A DNA stretch of 64,000 bases from Paenibacillus sp. SYP-B4298 (GCF_027627475.1 NZ_CP115484.1:3146001-3210000); one strand, 5' to 3'; numbered from the stretch's first letter, positions 1 to 9,007 are shown. Numbers and translations: made by a program. Notes: a model not told the origin generated them from the sequence alone.

Positions 1-669
1 GCCATTCTTGATCGCTGCGAGTGTATTGGCAGTTGCCAGCCCCAGATCATTATGGCAGTGGACGCTCAGGATCACCCGGTCATCGAGGTTTTTGAGCCGT
101 TCGTTAATGTTGCGAATCAGTTCCCCGAATTCCTCCGGCACCGCATAGCCGACCGTGTCCGGCACATTAATGATCGTCGCGCCCGCCTTGACCACCGCCT
201 CGATTGTCCTCCACAAATAATCAAAGTCCGACCGCGAGGCGTCCTCTGTCGAGTATTGCACCTGGGGCAGCAGCGTGCGCGCATACTTGACCGCATCCAC
301 CCCCATCTGCATGACCGCATCTCTGGAACGGTTGAATTTCTTCTCGACATGAATATTCGAGGTGCCCAGTACGATATGAATAAATGGCTGCTGTGCAAGC
401 TTGATGCTCTCGTAGACGCTGTCGATGTCGCTCTTCACCGCCCGGGCGAGTGCCGTAATCGAGACGCGATCCCCGACAGTCCGCGCAATCTCCTGTACCG
501 CCTGAAAATCCCCCAGCGAGGAAGCCGGGAAGCCCGCCTCGATGATGTCAACGTTCAACCGTTGGAGCTGACGGGCAAACTCGACTTTTTGGTGCATGTT
601 CAGCTTCGCTCCCGGCACCTGTTCTCCATCCCGCAACGTAGTATCCAATACCATAATGCTTCTTGTCAT
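1..669 (-). CDS. leuA: 2-isopropylmalate synthase, N-terminal part (runs off left edge)
   Basis: Catalyses the first committed step of leucine synthesis, joining acetyl-CoA and 2-oxoisovalerate. Only the first 223 codons are present; the 3' end lies outside the window. Seen: the DTTLRDGEQ signature at residues 9-17, the EAGFPASS stretch near residue 45, and the metal-binding HCHND motif near the cut edge, all typical of the HMGL-like TIM barrel of LeuA, homocitrate and citramalate synthases. The ATG at 669 has an AGGAGG 8 nt upstream; the nearer ATG at 676 is out of frame. The Leu-type T-box in front makes LeuA the best choice among the paralogous synthases. Confidence 0.92.
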   Translation of the reverse strand, partial: MTRSIMVLDTTLRDGEQVPGAKLNMHQKVEFARQLQRLNVDIIEAGFPASSLGDFQAVQEIARTVGDRVSITALARAVKSDIDSVYESIKLAQQPFIHIVLGTSNIHVEKKFNRSRDAVMQMGVDAVKYARTLLPQVQYSTEDASRSDFDYLWRTIEAVVKAGATIINVPDTVGYAVPEEFGELIRNINERLKNLDDRVILSVHCHNDLGLATANTLAAIKNG

Positions 670-689
670 TGTCCATTCCTCCTTGGAAA

Positions 690-952
690 ATAAAAAAACC
701 CCGTCTCTAAAAATAGAGACGAGGTTGAACCCGCGGTACCACTCTAATTCATTTCCATAACGAAATGAGCTCATTCGATGGCCATCACCATCTATCCCTG
801 TAACGGGGGAAGCCGTCTGTCCCTACATTGTCGGGAAGCTGTTCATAGACGAGTTCACAATGAACGCTGCTGCCGTTTCACACCACCCAACGGCTCTCTG
901 GAAGCTCATTCATTCCTACTAATTCTAATCGTAACATTTCGTTATGAGATTA
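690..952 (-). promoter_or_regulatory. T-box leader (leucine, specifier CUC) of leuA
   Basis: Transcribed tRNA-sensing leader. Read on the minus strand it has the Stem I segment AGAGAGCCG...GGTGTGAAACGG (about 900-874), a specifier loop GTGAACTCGTC with the CUC leucine codon at 853-851, the invariant T-box AGAGTGGTACCGCGG (about 746-731), and a terminator hairpin GTCTCT...AGAGAC followed by a run of seven T (726-691). Uncharged tRNA-Leu should stabilise the antiterminator and switch leuA on. Order and spacing match known leuA and ilv-leu T-boxes. Confidence 0.95.
691..727 (-). terminator. T-box intrinsic terminator
   Basis: Stem ACCTCGTCTCT/AGAGACGGGGT with an A/T loop, followed by TTTTTTTA. 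It lies between the T-box motif and the leuA ribosome binding site and is mutually exclusive with the antiterminator formed by the T-box bulge. Confidence 0.9.
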
Positions 953-958
953 AGGGTC

Positions 959-987
959 ATTATAGTGCAGTCCGCTCCGGTTGTCAA
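959..987 (-). promoter_or_regulatory. Sigma-A promoter of the leuA T-box transcript
   Basis: Perfect TTGACA (987-982), 17-nt spacer, perfect TATAAT (964-959) on the minus strand, placing the transcript start near 952 at the beginning of the T-box. The -35 box overlaps the stop codon of the small upstream gene at 984-1127. Confidence 0.93.
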
Positions 988-1127
988 CGCCCCTGCTCTA
1001 TCATCTCCACCCCTGACTGCTCATGGACTTCAACGTTTCCCGTCACTGTAGCAACGACGAGGTATGACCCTGCAGCCAGCATACTGACCGCTGCCAGAAT
1101 GATGGCGGTGATCACAAGCTTTCTCAT
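984..1127 (-). CDS. Small secreted or membrane peptide, 47 aa, unknown function
   Basis: Not recognised as a named family. The ATG at 1127 is preceded by GGGGAG at 6-nt spacing. The product starts MRKLVITAIILAAVSMLAAG, a short basic end followed by a hydrophobic helix like a signal peptide or a single membrane segment, then a polar tail rich in Val and Glu. Its TGA (986-984) overlaps the -35 box of the leuA promoter. Ribosome binding site, composition and a clean stop argue for a real gene; the small size keeps confidence moderate. Confidence 0.5.
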   Translation of the reverse strand: MRKLVITAIILAAVSMLAAGSYLVVATVTGNVEVHEQSGVEMIEQGR

Positions 1128-1298
1128 TCTCTGCTCCCCTGCTTTCTATCGCGCTGGCTACAGCAAGCAAGTGCAAGCCGACCAGCTAATAACGATATGC
1201 TACCTAATCTAACGAGGGAAACCGTCCAAAGGTTGCCGCCTGGCCGCCCAACTGGCTTCAACAGACCGCACGGCCAGCCACCTGGAAGAAGAGAACAT

Positions 1299-1616
1299 CT
1301 ACTCCGCCAGCAAATCTAGTCTTAGCGGGGTGAAGGTGTCCAGCAGCTTGCTCGGCTCCAGCGCACGGCAGCCATGCTCGGCTCCACTAGGAATATAGAG
1401 CGTCTCCCCGGCGGAAATAACTGTTGTTTCACCGTCAATAGTGAACTCCAGCTTCCCCTCCAGGCAATACGAAAGCTGCTCATGTACATGGCTGTGCAGG
1501 TAGCCCTCTGCATCTTGCTCAAAATGCACCTCCATCATCATGATCGATTGTCCCGGTGCAAAAATTTTACGTTGCACGCCCGGCTCGGCATTCTCCCATT
1601 GGTTGATTCTGCTCAT
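1299..1616 (-). CDS. KdgF-like cupin protein (probable unsaturated uronate linearisation)
   Basis: A 105-residue single-domain cupin. The motif HSHVHEQLSYCLEG (residues about 41-54) supplies metal-ligand histidines and a glutamate, and the second cupin motif around PSGAEHG supplies the last histidine. This resembles KdgF, which helps convert 4,5-unsaturated uronates released by polysaccharide lyases to the linear keto sugar. Lying 27 bp behind a heparinase-family lyase on the same strand supports that role, but small cupins are functionally diverse. ATG at 1616 with AGGAG 9 nt upstream. Confidence 0.72.
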   Translation of the reverse strand: MSRINQWENAEPGVQRKIFAPGQSIMMMEVHFEQDAEGYLHSHVHEQLSYCLEGKLEFTIDGETTVISAGETLYIPSGAEHGCRALEPSKLLDTFTPLRLDLLAE

Positions 1617-1643
1617 GTCTAACCACTCCTAATAATAAAATAT

Positions 1644-3635
1644 TTACAGGGACAGGTCTCTCCCGGCCGCAAAGCGCCGCTCCCCTGCAGCATGATGCTG
1701 ATAGAGTACCGGCTCCCCCTGCTCAACCCGGATACTCCATTCGGCTGGAACGAGCCGCGAGCCGCCGATGTGCGGCTTCATGACGGTGACGAACCATGCA
1801 TCGCCTTGCGCTGTCAGCAAGCTCTGTACGACCTTGAGCGGCTGCAGCGACATCGACACCACCGATTCCCAACTGTCCTCCACATCCAGCTCCAGCGAAG
1901 GCGGCCCCAGCAGCAGCAGATCGCAGCCCAGTTCCGGGCGCACACCGCCAACAAGGCCGCTGCCGGACGCGAGATAGGCCGCCATGTGGAGGGCTGCCCC
2001 CTGTCTTCCTGCTGCAACTTCTGCTGCATGTCTGGCTACTTTCCCGGCTACTTCTTCTCCTGCTTCCCCAGACTGCACATCCTCCTGGATGTTCAGCTTC
2101 TCCAGACGCCACTCCAGCAGCCTGCTGTGCAAGCGATGCTGGTACGTGTGAACGCCTGAGCCGAGCAGCCGATCGATGACAACCCATTCCCCGCTGTCCA
2201 AAAACCAGATTGCCCGCCGATGGACGATCCCCCGCCGCGCATAGCCGTCATGCTCGGCACAGATGATCTGGCGCTGCGCATCCCAATGAATGAGCGTCAC
2301 AGCCGCCTCGGGAACTCCCCAGCGCTGAGTGCGCAGATAAGGCGTCTGATCCTGCCCATCCACCAGCACCGTGTTGTGCGCCGCCGTGCTCTTGAAATAC
2401 CGCCGCCAGGGATGTTCCATGTACGTATAGACACCCGGATCAACGAATAGCGCCTCGCCATAGGCGCACCACTCGAAGGAGAGCGCGTCGGCATGACCGT
2501 GCGGGCCGCCCAATGCGCCTGCATCGAAAATCAACTGCTGCTCGTCGTCTCCCAGCCCGTAATAGCCGCCTTCCTTGAAGGCGAACGGCAGCCCAGCACC
2601 CCGGCTGTCGCTTCCAGTTCGTGCCGCAGCCGCCCTGTGCTGAGCAAGCAGTCCTGCTACCCGCTCCGGGCCAGCCAGCCAGAACTGCTCATGCAGCTCC
2701 TCCTCCAGCAGCCAGTCCGGGTTGCCGTAGTATAAGGCTGCAGCATTCAGATCAGGCGCAGTGGTCGCATACGAGTCAGCGAACGGAGCCATCGTGCCAT
2801 CCTGCCTTGTCATGCTGCGTGCGAACTGCACCATACCCGCCAATATCCGCTCGTATTCGTCCGAGAAGGTTTGTCCGCGCTTGCGCAGCATAACCGCGCA
2901 ATCGACGAACAGCTCCAGCGACACCATATGGTAGTGCGGAGTCAGCTCCGCGTGAACACCGTCTTGCAGCACCTGCACCCGAATACACTCCTCCAGACGA
3001 GTGACGGCACATTGCCGCCAGCGCTCGCTCTCTGGCCAGGAGACGAAGGTAAGCGAGGCGGCGAGCAGGCCGATCATATGCATAATGGAATGATTGATCT
3101 CGATGCTCGCCTTATAGGTCGATAGAAACTCTGCATGCTCCTTCACTGATGCCAGAAACTGCGCCATCGCAGTCTCATTCCAGCTCTGTGAGCCGTTGAA
3201 GAAATGGTAGGCATGCACCCACTGCCGCAGCCGCAGGCCAACCTCAAGCAGCCGCCATGGGCCCGGTTGCTGGAAGTAGGTCAACTCCTCGGCAGGCCGT
3301 CCGTGCGGACACGGCTGCGATTCGATCCAGCCGATGACATGCTCCAGCGCCTTGGCCGCATACTTCTCTTCGCCGGTCATCGCATAGGCAATGCCAAGAC
3401 AGCGCAAATGCTTGAAGCGATTGAGTACCCATGTAAATTCCTTGTCTCCTGTCGGGTTGTACAGCCAGTCGATCGGTGTTCCCAGATCGATCTCCTGCCC
3501 TTTCCTCGTGATGACATGGCTCGCACACCAGCGGTCGGCATCAGCGACTGCAGCCGCAGCCGCTTGCGGGAACTGCTCCCGGAACATCCGTCCCCACTCC
3601 CGCGTCTGCTCCGCGGAGAAAAATAAATGATCCAT
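1644..3635 (-). CDS. Heparinase II/III family polysaccharide lyase
   Basis: 663 aa from the ATG at 3635, chosen because AAAGGAG lies 8 nt upstream. A longer frame to 3782 adds low-complexity sequence that looks untranslated. N-terminal alpha/alpha toroid (to about residue 330) with N181-H182 and H234-Y235 in the positions of catalytic Asn/His and Tyr; C-terminal heparinase II/III beta-sandwich with HGHAD (379-383) and H420-N421. Lyases of this type cleave uronic-acid-containing glycans by beta-elimination; the exact substrate (alginate, heparin-like, other) cannot be read from sequence. No signal peptide, so it probably acts in the cytoplasm on imported oligosaccharides. Followed by the KdgF-like cupin. 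Confidence 0.85.
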   Translation of the reverse strand: MDHLFFSAEQTREWGRMFREQFPQAAAAAVADADRWCASHVITRKGQEIDLGTPIDWLYNPTGDKEFTWVLNRFKHLRCLGIAYAMTGEEKYAAKALEHVIGWIESQPCPHGRPAEELTYFQQPGPWRLLEVGLRLRQWVHAYHFFNGSQSWNETAMAQFLASVKEHAEFLSTYKASIEINHSIMHMIGLLAASLTFVSWPESERWRQCAVTRLEECIRVQVLQDGVHAELTPHYHMVSLELFVDCAVMLRKRGQTFSDEYERILAGMVQFARSMTRQDGTMAPFADSYATTAPDLNAAALYYGNPDWLLEEELHEQFWLAGPERVAGLLAQHRAAAARTGSDSRGAGLPFAFKEGGYYGLGDDEQQLIFDAGALGGPHGHADALSFEWCAYGEALFVDPGVYTYMEHPWRRYFKSTAAHNTVLVDGQDQTPYLRTQRWGVPEAAVTLIHWDAQRQIICAEHDGYARRGIVHRRAIWFLDSGEWVVIDRLLGSGVHTYQHRLHSRLLEWRLEKLNIQEDVQSGEAGEEVAGKVARHAAEVAAGRQGAALHMAAYLASGSGLVGGVRPELGCDLLLLGPPSLELDVEDSWESVVSMSLQPLKVVQSLLTAQGDAWFVTVMKPHIGGSRLVPAEWSIRVEQGEPVLYQHHAAGERRFAAGRDLSL

Positions 3636-3831
3636 CTCACTTGCTCCTTTCCTTGCCCATACAGGCAGTAGGCCATAGACAGCATACGGCAACGCGACGC
3701 CAGGCAAAGCGACGCCTAGCCGAAGTGTTGCGGCTGCGAGGCAGCTTCTGCTGCTTCTGTATGTCTCCTGTGCCCTTGGCAACCGACCTGCCTTGCTGCT
3801 CCCGTTCCTTGACCGCTCCCGGACTTCCAGG

Positions 3832-3872
3832 AAAGCTACCAGGCCACCCCGATCGGGCAGCCTGGTAGCTTT
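3832..3872. repeat. Inverted repeat (13-bp stem) in the 400-bp gap before the lyase gene
   Basis: Perfect arms AAAGCTACCAGGC and GCCTGGTAGCTTT around a 15-nt GC-rich loop. It lies between the binding-protein gene (ends 4036) and the lyase (starts 3635). There is no U-tract on either side, so it is more likely a processing or attenuation hairpin lowering expression of downstream genes than a full terminator. I see no gene in the rest of 3636-4035. Confidence 0.6.
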
Positions 3873-4035
3873 GGACTTTGGAGCGTAGATGCCATGCAGC
3901 GTATTGCAGTTGCGCCCCTTCTTGCGCGCCAGATGTCACGAGCCTCGCAAGCACCCGCTCTACAGGCGGGAGACGCGCTCATTCACAAAGCTGCTGACGC
4001 GGGGCTTCAAGCCGCTGACGCATGCCCGCTGCCTG

Positions 4036-5448
4036 CTATTCGTTCCCCAGCGTGCCCTGCAGTGCCTTGGTGTCATAGGACGGATCGGCTTCGATATCCG
4101 TTAGCCCCTCGCTCCGTGCAGCCGCCAACGCCTTATTGTAGCGTGTATTAATGTCTTGAATCGCATCGTCAATACTCTGATTGCCTGTCAAAATGTATTC
4201 GGTGAATACATCCGCCGCCTTTTTCCCTTCAAGCTTCGTCTCCGAAATCGCCAGCGGCGTTACCGGGAAGATGGCATCATACTTGGTCGGCAGGAAACCG
4301 TCGATGCCCTTCAGCTCCGGCTTGCCCGCGGCCGCGTTCACATACGGCAGCACGGAGATACCGAGCCCCTTCTCCTGATACTCCTTGCGCAGCTCGGTGC
4401 TGTAGAGGAATTCGATAAACTTGGCCGCTGCGTCTTGCTTGTCCGACTTCGCGTTGACACCGATATACGCGCCCGCGTTCACCCATACTGCGCCGTTAAT
4501 TTCACCGGTCTTGGTCGGAATCATCGTCGAAGACCAGTTGATGTCGGTCGGGAATTGCGAATTATATACAGAAGGCTCGCCGGAGTGGTTCACGTACATG
4601 CCAATCTTGCCTTGAGCGAACTGCGCTCTCAGCGGATCGATGTCCAGCGATTCAGCGCCTGGAATCATGCTGCCGTCCACCTTGATCTGGCGCAGCGCCT
4701 CCGTTATATCGCGATACATGGCAAAATCGAACTCTCCGGTCTGGTAGTTGAAGCCCTCATGCGAGGTGCCCGAGTCGGCCGAGCCGGAGGCATAGGCCGG
4801 GCGGGTAAAGCCTGAGCCGTTCTTGAAGTTGCTGGCGAACCCGTAGATTCCCTCCGACTTACCTTGCTCCGTAATGATTTTGGCCGCTTCCACCATTTCA
4901 TCCAGCGTCTTCGGCGGCTCGCTGAAGCCGGCCTTCTCCATCAGGTCAACATTATACAGCAGTCTCCAAAACTGTCCGGTATTGGGCAAGGAGTAGACTT
5001 TGCCCTTCAGTGTCGTTACCTTTTCCTTCAGCACTCCGTCGAACTGTCCGAGAAATTGCTGGCTCAGCAGGTCGTCCAGCGGCGCTAGATAGCCTTTGGT
5101 CACGTACACTTCAAAATCATTGACCTTGAATACATCCGGCGCCTGGTTACTGGCAAATGCCACCTCCAGAGACTGGTTGTAGTTGTCCGCCATCACCTTC
5201 ATCTCGACCTCGATATGGTCTGTATTCGAGGTGTTGTATGCATTAATCTTTTGCTGCATATAGTCCATATCGTGACGGTCCATCGTCCAGTAGGTCAGCT
5301 TGGTTTTGTCCTCTGCCCCGCTGTTGCCGCCCGTGCCGTCTGTGTTCTTGGTCGGAGCATTGCTTGCGGAGCAGGCGGACAGCACCAACGCTGCAACGAT
5401 TGTCAGCAGCAGTGCATGTGCGCTTTTTTTACCTAATGTTTGTTTCAT
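4036..5448 (-). CDS. CUT1 sugar ABC transporter, solute-binding lipoprotein
   Basis: 470 aa. N-terminal lipoprotein signal with lipobox LSAC (lipidated Cys26), then a two-lobed family 1 extracellular binding protein with the usual WTMDRHD and AFASNQAPDVFK type segments. It captures oligosaccharide outside the membrane for the permeases at 9076-10820. AGGGAGGG sits about 7 nt before the ATG. It follows the response regulator in the same direction and has its own candidate promoter at 5534-5561, which would give the higher level normal for binding proteins. Substrate is inferred from the neighbouring lyase only. Confidence 0.88.
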   Translation of the reverse strand: MKQTLGKKSAHALLLTIVAALVLSACSASNAPTKNTDGTGGNSGAEDKTKLTYWTMDRHDMDYMQQKINAYNTSNTDHIEVEMKVMADNYNQSLEVAFASNQAPDVFKVNDFEVYVTKGYLAPLDDLLSQQFLGQFDGVLKEKVTTLKGKVYSLPNTGQFWRLLYNVDLMEKAGFSEPPKTLDEMVEAAKIITEQGKSEGIYGFASNFKNGSGFTRPAYASGSADSGTSHEGFNYQTGEFDFAMYRDITEALRQIKVDGSMIPGAESLDIDPLRAQFAQGKIGMYVNHSGEPSVYNSQFPTDINWSSTMIPTKTGEINGAVWVNAGAYIGVNAKSDKQDAAAKFIEFLYSTELRKEYQEKGLGISVLPYVNAAAGKPELKGIDGFLPTKYDAIFPVTPLAISETKLEGKKAADVFTEYILTGNQSIDDAIQDINTRYNKALAAARSEGLTDIEADPSYDTKALQGTLGNE

Positions 5449-5533
5449 CTGTTAACCCTCCCTTTGATGATTGCCGATCTCGCATAAGATAATGCCTGGC
5501 ACAGGCGACAGGGTGTCCGCCTTGCTTGCACTC

Positions 5534-5561
5534 ATTGTAGCATTGAAGCGCTTTCCCCCAA
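5534..5561 (-). promoter_or_regulatory. Candidate promoter with a cre-like operator for the binding-protein gene
   Basis: Minus strand TTGGGG (5561-5556), 16-nt spacer, TACAAT (5539-5534). The spacer contains GGAAAGCGCTTCAA (5556-5543), which resembles the CcpA cre consensus but is one base short in its 3' half. The same GAAA(G/A)CGCTTCAA core occurs upstream of the binding-protein gene at 52221. Confidence 0.45.
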
Positions 5562-5621
5562 GAAGGGTAAATACACGATTCAGGGAGGGCAAAATCACTT
5601 TGCGCTATTCAACCTGTCGAC

Positions 5622-7238
5622 TTAGCTCCCTCCCTGCTCGTAGCGGGTGCGGAATTCGGTCGGCGTCAGACCCGTATGCTTTTTGAACAGCTCGGTAAAG
5701 TAAGGCCGATCCTTGTAGCCCAGCTCAAACGTAATATCCTGCACCTGCATCCCCTCCAGCAGCAGATGCTTGGCCTTCTCCATTCGGGCCGAGGTGACAT
5801 ATTGCATGAAGGTCATGCCGGTTTCTTTTTTGAACAGGGTTGAGAAGTAGCTCGGGCTGAGATGGACGACGCCCGCGCATTCCTGCACCGTCAGCTCGCG
5901 ACCCAGGTTGCTGCGCACATAGGATATCGCCTGCATGATCAGCTCGCCCAGGTCGTTGCGCTGCCGGCGCTGAAACCATTCGCAGCCTGTCAATCCCAGC
6001 TCGCGCACCGCATCCTGCAGTGCTGAAGTCGTCATATAGCGCCCGTTCTTGAGCGCGGCCAGCTTGTCATCCAGCCAGGCCCGCTGCGCAGCATCCGCCT
6101 TCTCCGCAATGATACGATACATCGAGAATGCCAGCCCGTAGAACAGATTGACGGTCATCTCCGGATCAGGCGGAGCGGGGTAGCGCAGACATTCCTCAAA
6201 GATCGCGCAGAGCAGCCGCTTCGTGCCCTCCTGATTGCCGGAGCGAAGACAATAGAGCAGCTCCGTCTCCTTCTCCGCCGAGTAGCCCGCGATGACGCGG
6301 CCCTGCGGCTCAATATCCCGGTAATCAATGATACAGCCGCTGCCGGAATAGAACTGATAGCTGAGCGCGGTCATCGCTTGTTGGTAGGATAAGGAAATCT
6401 CGGCAATACTGTGGGCCAGACCGCCCACGCCAATCGAGATTTCCCGCTTGGCATACCGGCGCACATTATCCCGGCAATTCTCAGCCAGCTCCAGCACAGC
6501 CAGTCCCTCCTCCGGGTTGAGCACGATGACGAAGCGGCCCAGATGCTCGCGGAACACGATGCCCTTCGCCTGCTTCTTGAGCGTCTCCTCCAGTATGTTG
6601 TGCACCGCAAAGCGCGACAGCTCGACCTCGCGAACCGGCACCCCCGCCTCCTCACCCATCAGCTCCTCAATCTGCACCACCATCACTGCGAATGTCTCCA
6701 TCAACATGTCGATGTCAAGAAACTCCCACTTATCGCTCGCCCGCTCCGGCTGCTCCTCATGCCGGATAAGCAGCCGGAAATATTCCTGGCGCAGCGAGGG
6801 CAGACTTTCTCGCAGCTTGCGCTCCAGCTCCAGACGGCTATGCCGCTCGATTCGCTCGGTTTCGATGACTGCCTTGGCCTTCAATACAGTATCGATGACC
6901 TGCTGGGTGGTAAACGGCTTGAGCAGGTAATCGAAGGCGCCCAGCCGCACAGACTCCTGAGCGTATGCGAAATCGGAGTAGCCGCTGAAAAAGATCACCT
7001 TGGTATCATTTTCACCGCTCTCTCTGAGCTCACGCACCATATCGATGCCGCTGCTCTGCGGCATGCGAATGTCGGTCATGATGATGTCTGGCTTGCGCTC
7101 GCGGATCATCGCCAGTCCAGCCTTGCCGTTGGTTGCTGTGCCGATAATATCGATGCCATGCTCCTGCCACGGAATTCGCTGCGCGATGCCGTCGATGACC
7201 GCCTTCACATCATCAATGATGCACATCGTAATCTTCAT
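5622..7238 (-). CDS. YesN-type response regulator (REC plus AraC HTH)
   Basis: 538 aa. N-terminal receiver with phospho-acceptor D56 in DIIMTDIRMP and the conserved KPF lysine near residue 105; a long linker region; C-terminal AraC/XylS pair of helix-turn-helix motifs (about 430-532) with the LGYKDRPYFTELFKKHTG signature. The ATG overlaps the stop of the sensor kinase gene by ATGA, so the two are translationally coupled. Expected to activate the adjoining sugar transporter and lyase genes when its kinase senses the sugar signal. Confidence 0.9.
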   Translation of the reverse strand: MKITMCIIDDVKAVIDGIAQRIPWQEHGIDIIGTATNGKAGLAMIRERKPDIIMTDIRMPQSSGIDMVRELRESGENDTKVIFFSGYSDFAYAQESVRLGAFDYLLKPFTTQQVIDTVLKAKAVIETERIERHSRLELERKLRESLPSLRQEYFRLLIRHEEQPERASDKWEFLDIDMLMETFAVMVVQIEELMGEEAGVPVREVELSRFAVHNILEETLKKQAKGIVFREHLGRFVIVLNPEEGLAVLELAENCRDNVRRYAKREISIGVGGLAHSIAEISLSYQQAMTALSYQFYSGSGCIIDYRDIEPQGRVIAGYSAEKETELLYCLRSGNQEGTKRLLCAIFEECLRYPAPPDPEMTVNLFYGLAFSMYRIIAEKADAAQRAWLDDKLAALKNGRYMTTSALQDAVRELGLTGCEWFQRRQRNDLGELIMQAISYVRSNLGRELTVQECAGVVHLSPSYFSTLFKKETGMTFMQYVTSARMEKAKHLLLEGMQVQDITFELGYKDRPYFTELFKKHTGLTPTEFRTRYEQGGS

Positions 7239-9007
7239 GATCCGTTACCTCCTGCTATCGGAAATGTCAAGGCGACACAAGTCCACGCTCCAGGCTCGCT
7301 CTCCAGCCGGATCGATGCCTGCTGTCCGTAAGACAGCTCCAGCCGCGCCTGTACATTGGACAGTGCGTAGCTGGTACGCTGCAGCTCGCCGCCCTGCAGC
7401 GCGCGGGTTACTGCAGCCGCGTCCATGCCGCAGCCGTTATCGAACACGGACAACGATAGCAGTCCGTCTGCTGCGGAGGCCGTGATTCGAATCCGTCCGG
7501 GGCGTGACAACTCCTGCATGCCATGCAAGATCGAATTTTCTACAAGCGGCTGCAGGATGATCTTCAACACGGGCGTCTCCAGCAACTGCTCGTCTGCTTC
7601 GATCTCGTAATCAAACAGCTCAGGATAACACATGGTCTGCAGCTTCATATACTGGGTCACATGCTCCAGCTCCTGGCGCAGCGTCGTCATCTCCTTGCCA
7701 TTGTTCAAGCCGAGCCGGAACAGCAGCGACAGCGAGACGATCATGCCCCGCACCGCCTGATGCTCTTCCATCTCGCTTTTCCAGTAGATTGTGTTGAGCG
7801 TATTATACAGAAAGTGCGGATCAATCTGAGCCTGCAGCGCCTTGATCTCCGACTTGCGCTTCTCCTCCTCGGAGGCCTTGACCTCCCGAATCAGCTCATT
7901 AATCTGCTCCAGCATGCGGTTGAACTTGTGACCGACCTGACTGATTTCGTCCTGAAAGTTGCTCTCAAACCGCACATCAAGCTGGTTCTGCTCCACCTTG
8001 AACATCAGATTGCGCAGCTTGAACAGCGGCTTGAGCAGCAGCTCGGACAGCATGCTGGAGAGGATAAGCGCCAGCACGATGCACGCGCCCATGATGGTCA
8101 GGATCGTCCATCTCATCCGCTGCGCAGGTGCCAGCAGCTCAGCCTTCGACTGATAGCCGATCAGCAGCCAGTTCGGATTCATCTCCAGCGAGGTGTAATT
8201 CAGCAGATAGGCGCTGCCCTCATAGATTTCCTCAAGATGCCCGCTGCTGCTGTCGCCGATCTGCTCCAGCAGCTTCGCCATAAGCGCCTCCGGGGCGGGC
8301 GAGGAGAAAAATACCGGCTGACGGGCACGATCCACGACGAGCTGCTTGAGGCTGCCCTCCTGCAAGTGAGCCTGCAGCAGCTCCAGCATGCGATCCTCGC
8401 GAATGTTGACCACAACATAAACATCCGGCAGGTTGACCTCGAACAGCGGCTTCATAACAAATGACAGCACAGGCTGAGGGCGGCTGAACAGCTCATCGGC
8501 ATGACCGCTGATCCACTGCGGGCTCCAGTTCGGCCCGGCCTGCTCAAGCTGCTCATACAGCAGCGTATTCTCGAAGCGTCGTCCCGGGATACGCTGCACC
8601 TCCGTCGGATAGAAGTCGCCGATTGGCGTTGATACGAGCACGGAGTCAATCGATTGCTCGGTCAGCATTAATTGCGCGAACGAGGTCTGCAGTTGCGACA
8701 GCCGATTATAATACTCCCTGCGGCTTCCCGTCTGCACATCGCTCATCGCCCGTTGGAACGGCTCGCCCATCATGAGCGTCGAGATCGAGACCACAATATT
8801 GCGCATGCGCTCATCAAACACTTGGGCGGTCTTGTTGAGCGTCTCCTGACTCGTCTTGGTCGCCTGACTGGCCATTTCCTCTGCAAAAAACACGGAAACA
8901 TAAGTTCCCGTGGCAGATATACATACGACTGTCAATAATACAAAAGATACCCATAGACGCCGCTTAAGCGACATTTTTCGAAATATGCGCCTGATCATGA
9001 AGTTCAT
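7235..9007 (-). CDS. YesM-type sensor histidine kinase
   Basis: 590 aa. Membrane segments at about 18-38 and 301-322 flank an extracellular Cache-like sensor domain; then HAMP, the His_kinase motif QAQIDPHFLYNTLN with H398, and an HATPase domain with DNGCGM near residue 541. Partner of the regulator at 5622. Two starts are possible: ATG 9007 has AGAGG too close, while the ATG three codons inside (8998) has it at about 11 nt. Downstream of the two permease genes on the same strand. Confidence 0.9.
   Translation of the reverse strand: MNFMIRRIFRKMSLKRRLWVSFVLLTVVCISATGTYVSVFFAEEMASQATKTSQETLNKTAQVFDERMRNIVVSISTLMMGEPFQRAMSDVQTGSRREYYNRLSQLQTSFAQLMLTEQSIDSVLVSTPIGDFYPTEVQRIPGRRFENTLLYEQLEQAGPNWSPQWISGHADELFSRPQPVLSFVMKPLFEVNLPDVYVVVNIREDRMLELLQAHLQEGSLKQLVVDRARQPVFFSSPAPEALMAKLLEQIGDSSSGHLEEIYEGSAYLLNYTSLEMNPNWLLIGYQSKAELLAPAQRMRWTILTIMGACIVLALILSSMLSELLLKPLFKLRNLMFKVEQNQLDVRFESNFQDEISQVGHKFNRMLEQINELIREVKASEEEKRKSEIKALQAQIDPHFLYNTLNTIYWKSEMEEHQAVRGMIVSLSLLFRLGLNNGKEMTTLRQELEHVTQYMKLQTMCYPELFDYEIEADEQLLETPVLKIILQPLVENSILHGMQELSRPGRIRITASAADGLLSLSVFDNGCGMDAAAVTRALQGGELQRTSYALSNVQARLELSYGQQASIRLESEPGAWTCVALTFPIAGGNGS

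Noticed and set aside
778-1212. 144-codon plus-strand open frame
   Set aside because: It lies antisense to the T-box leader, its promoter and the small peptide gene; no ribosome site and no recognisable protein features.
3636-3782. N-terminal extension of the heparinase-family protein
   Set aside because: The ATG at 3635 has an ideal ribosome site and begins the conserved fold; the extension is low-complexity and would only imitate a membrane segment.
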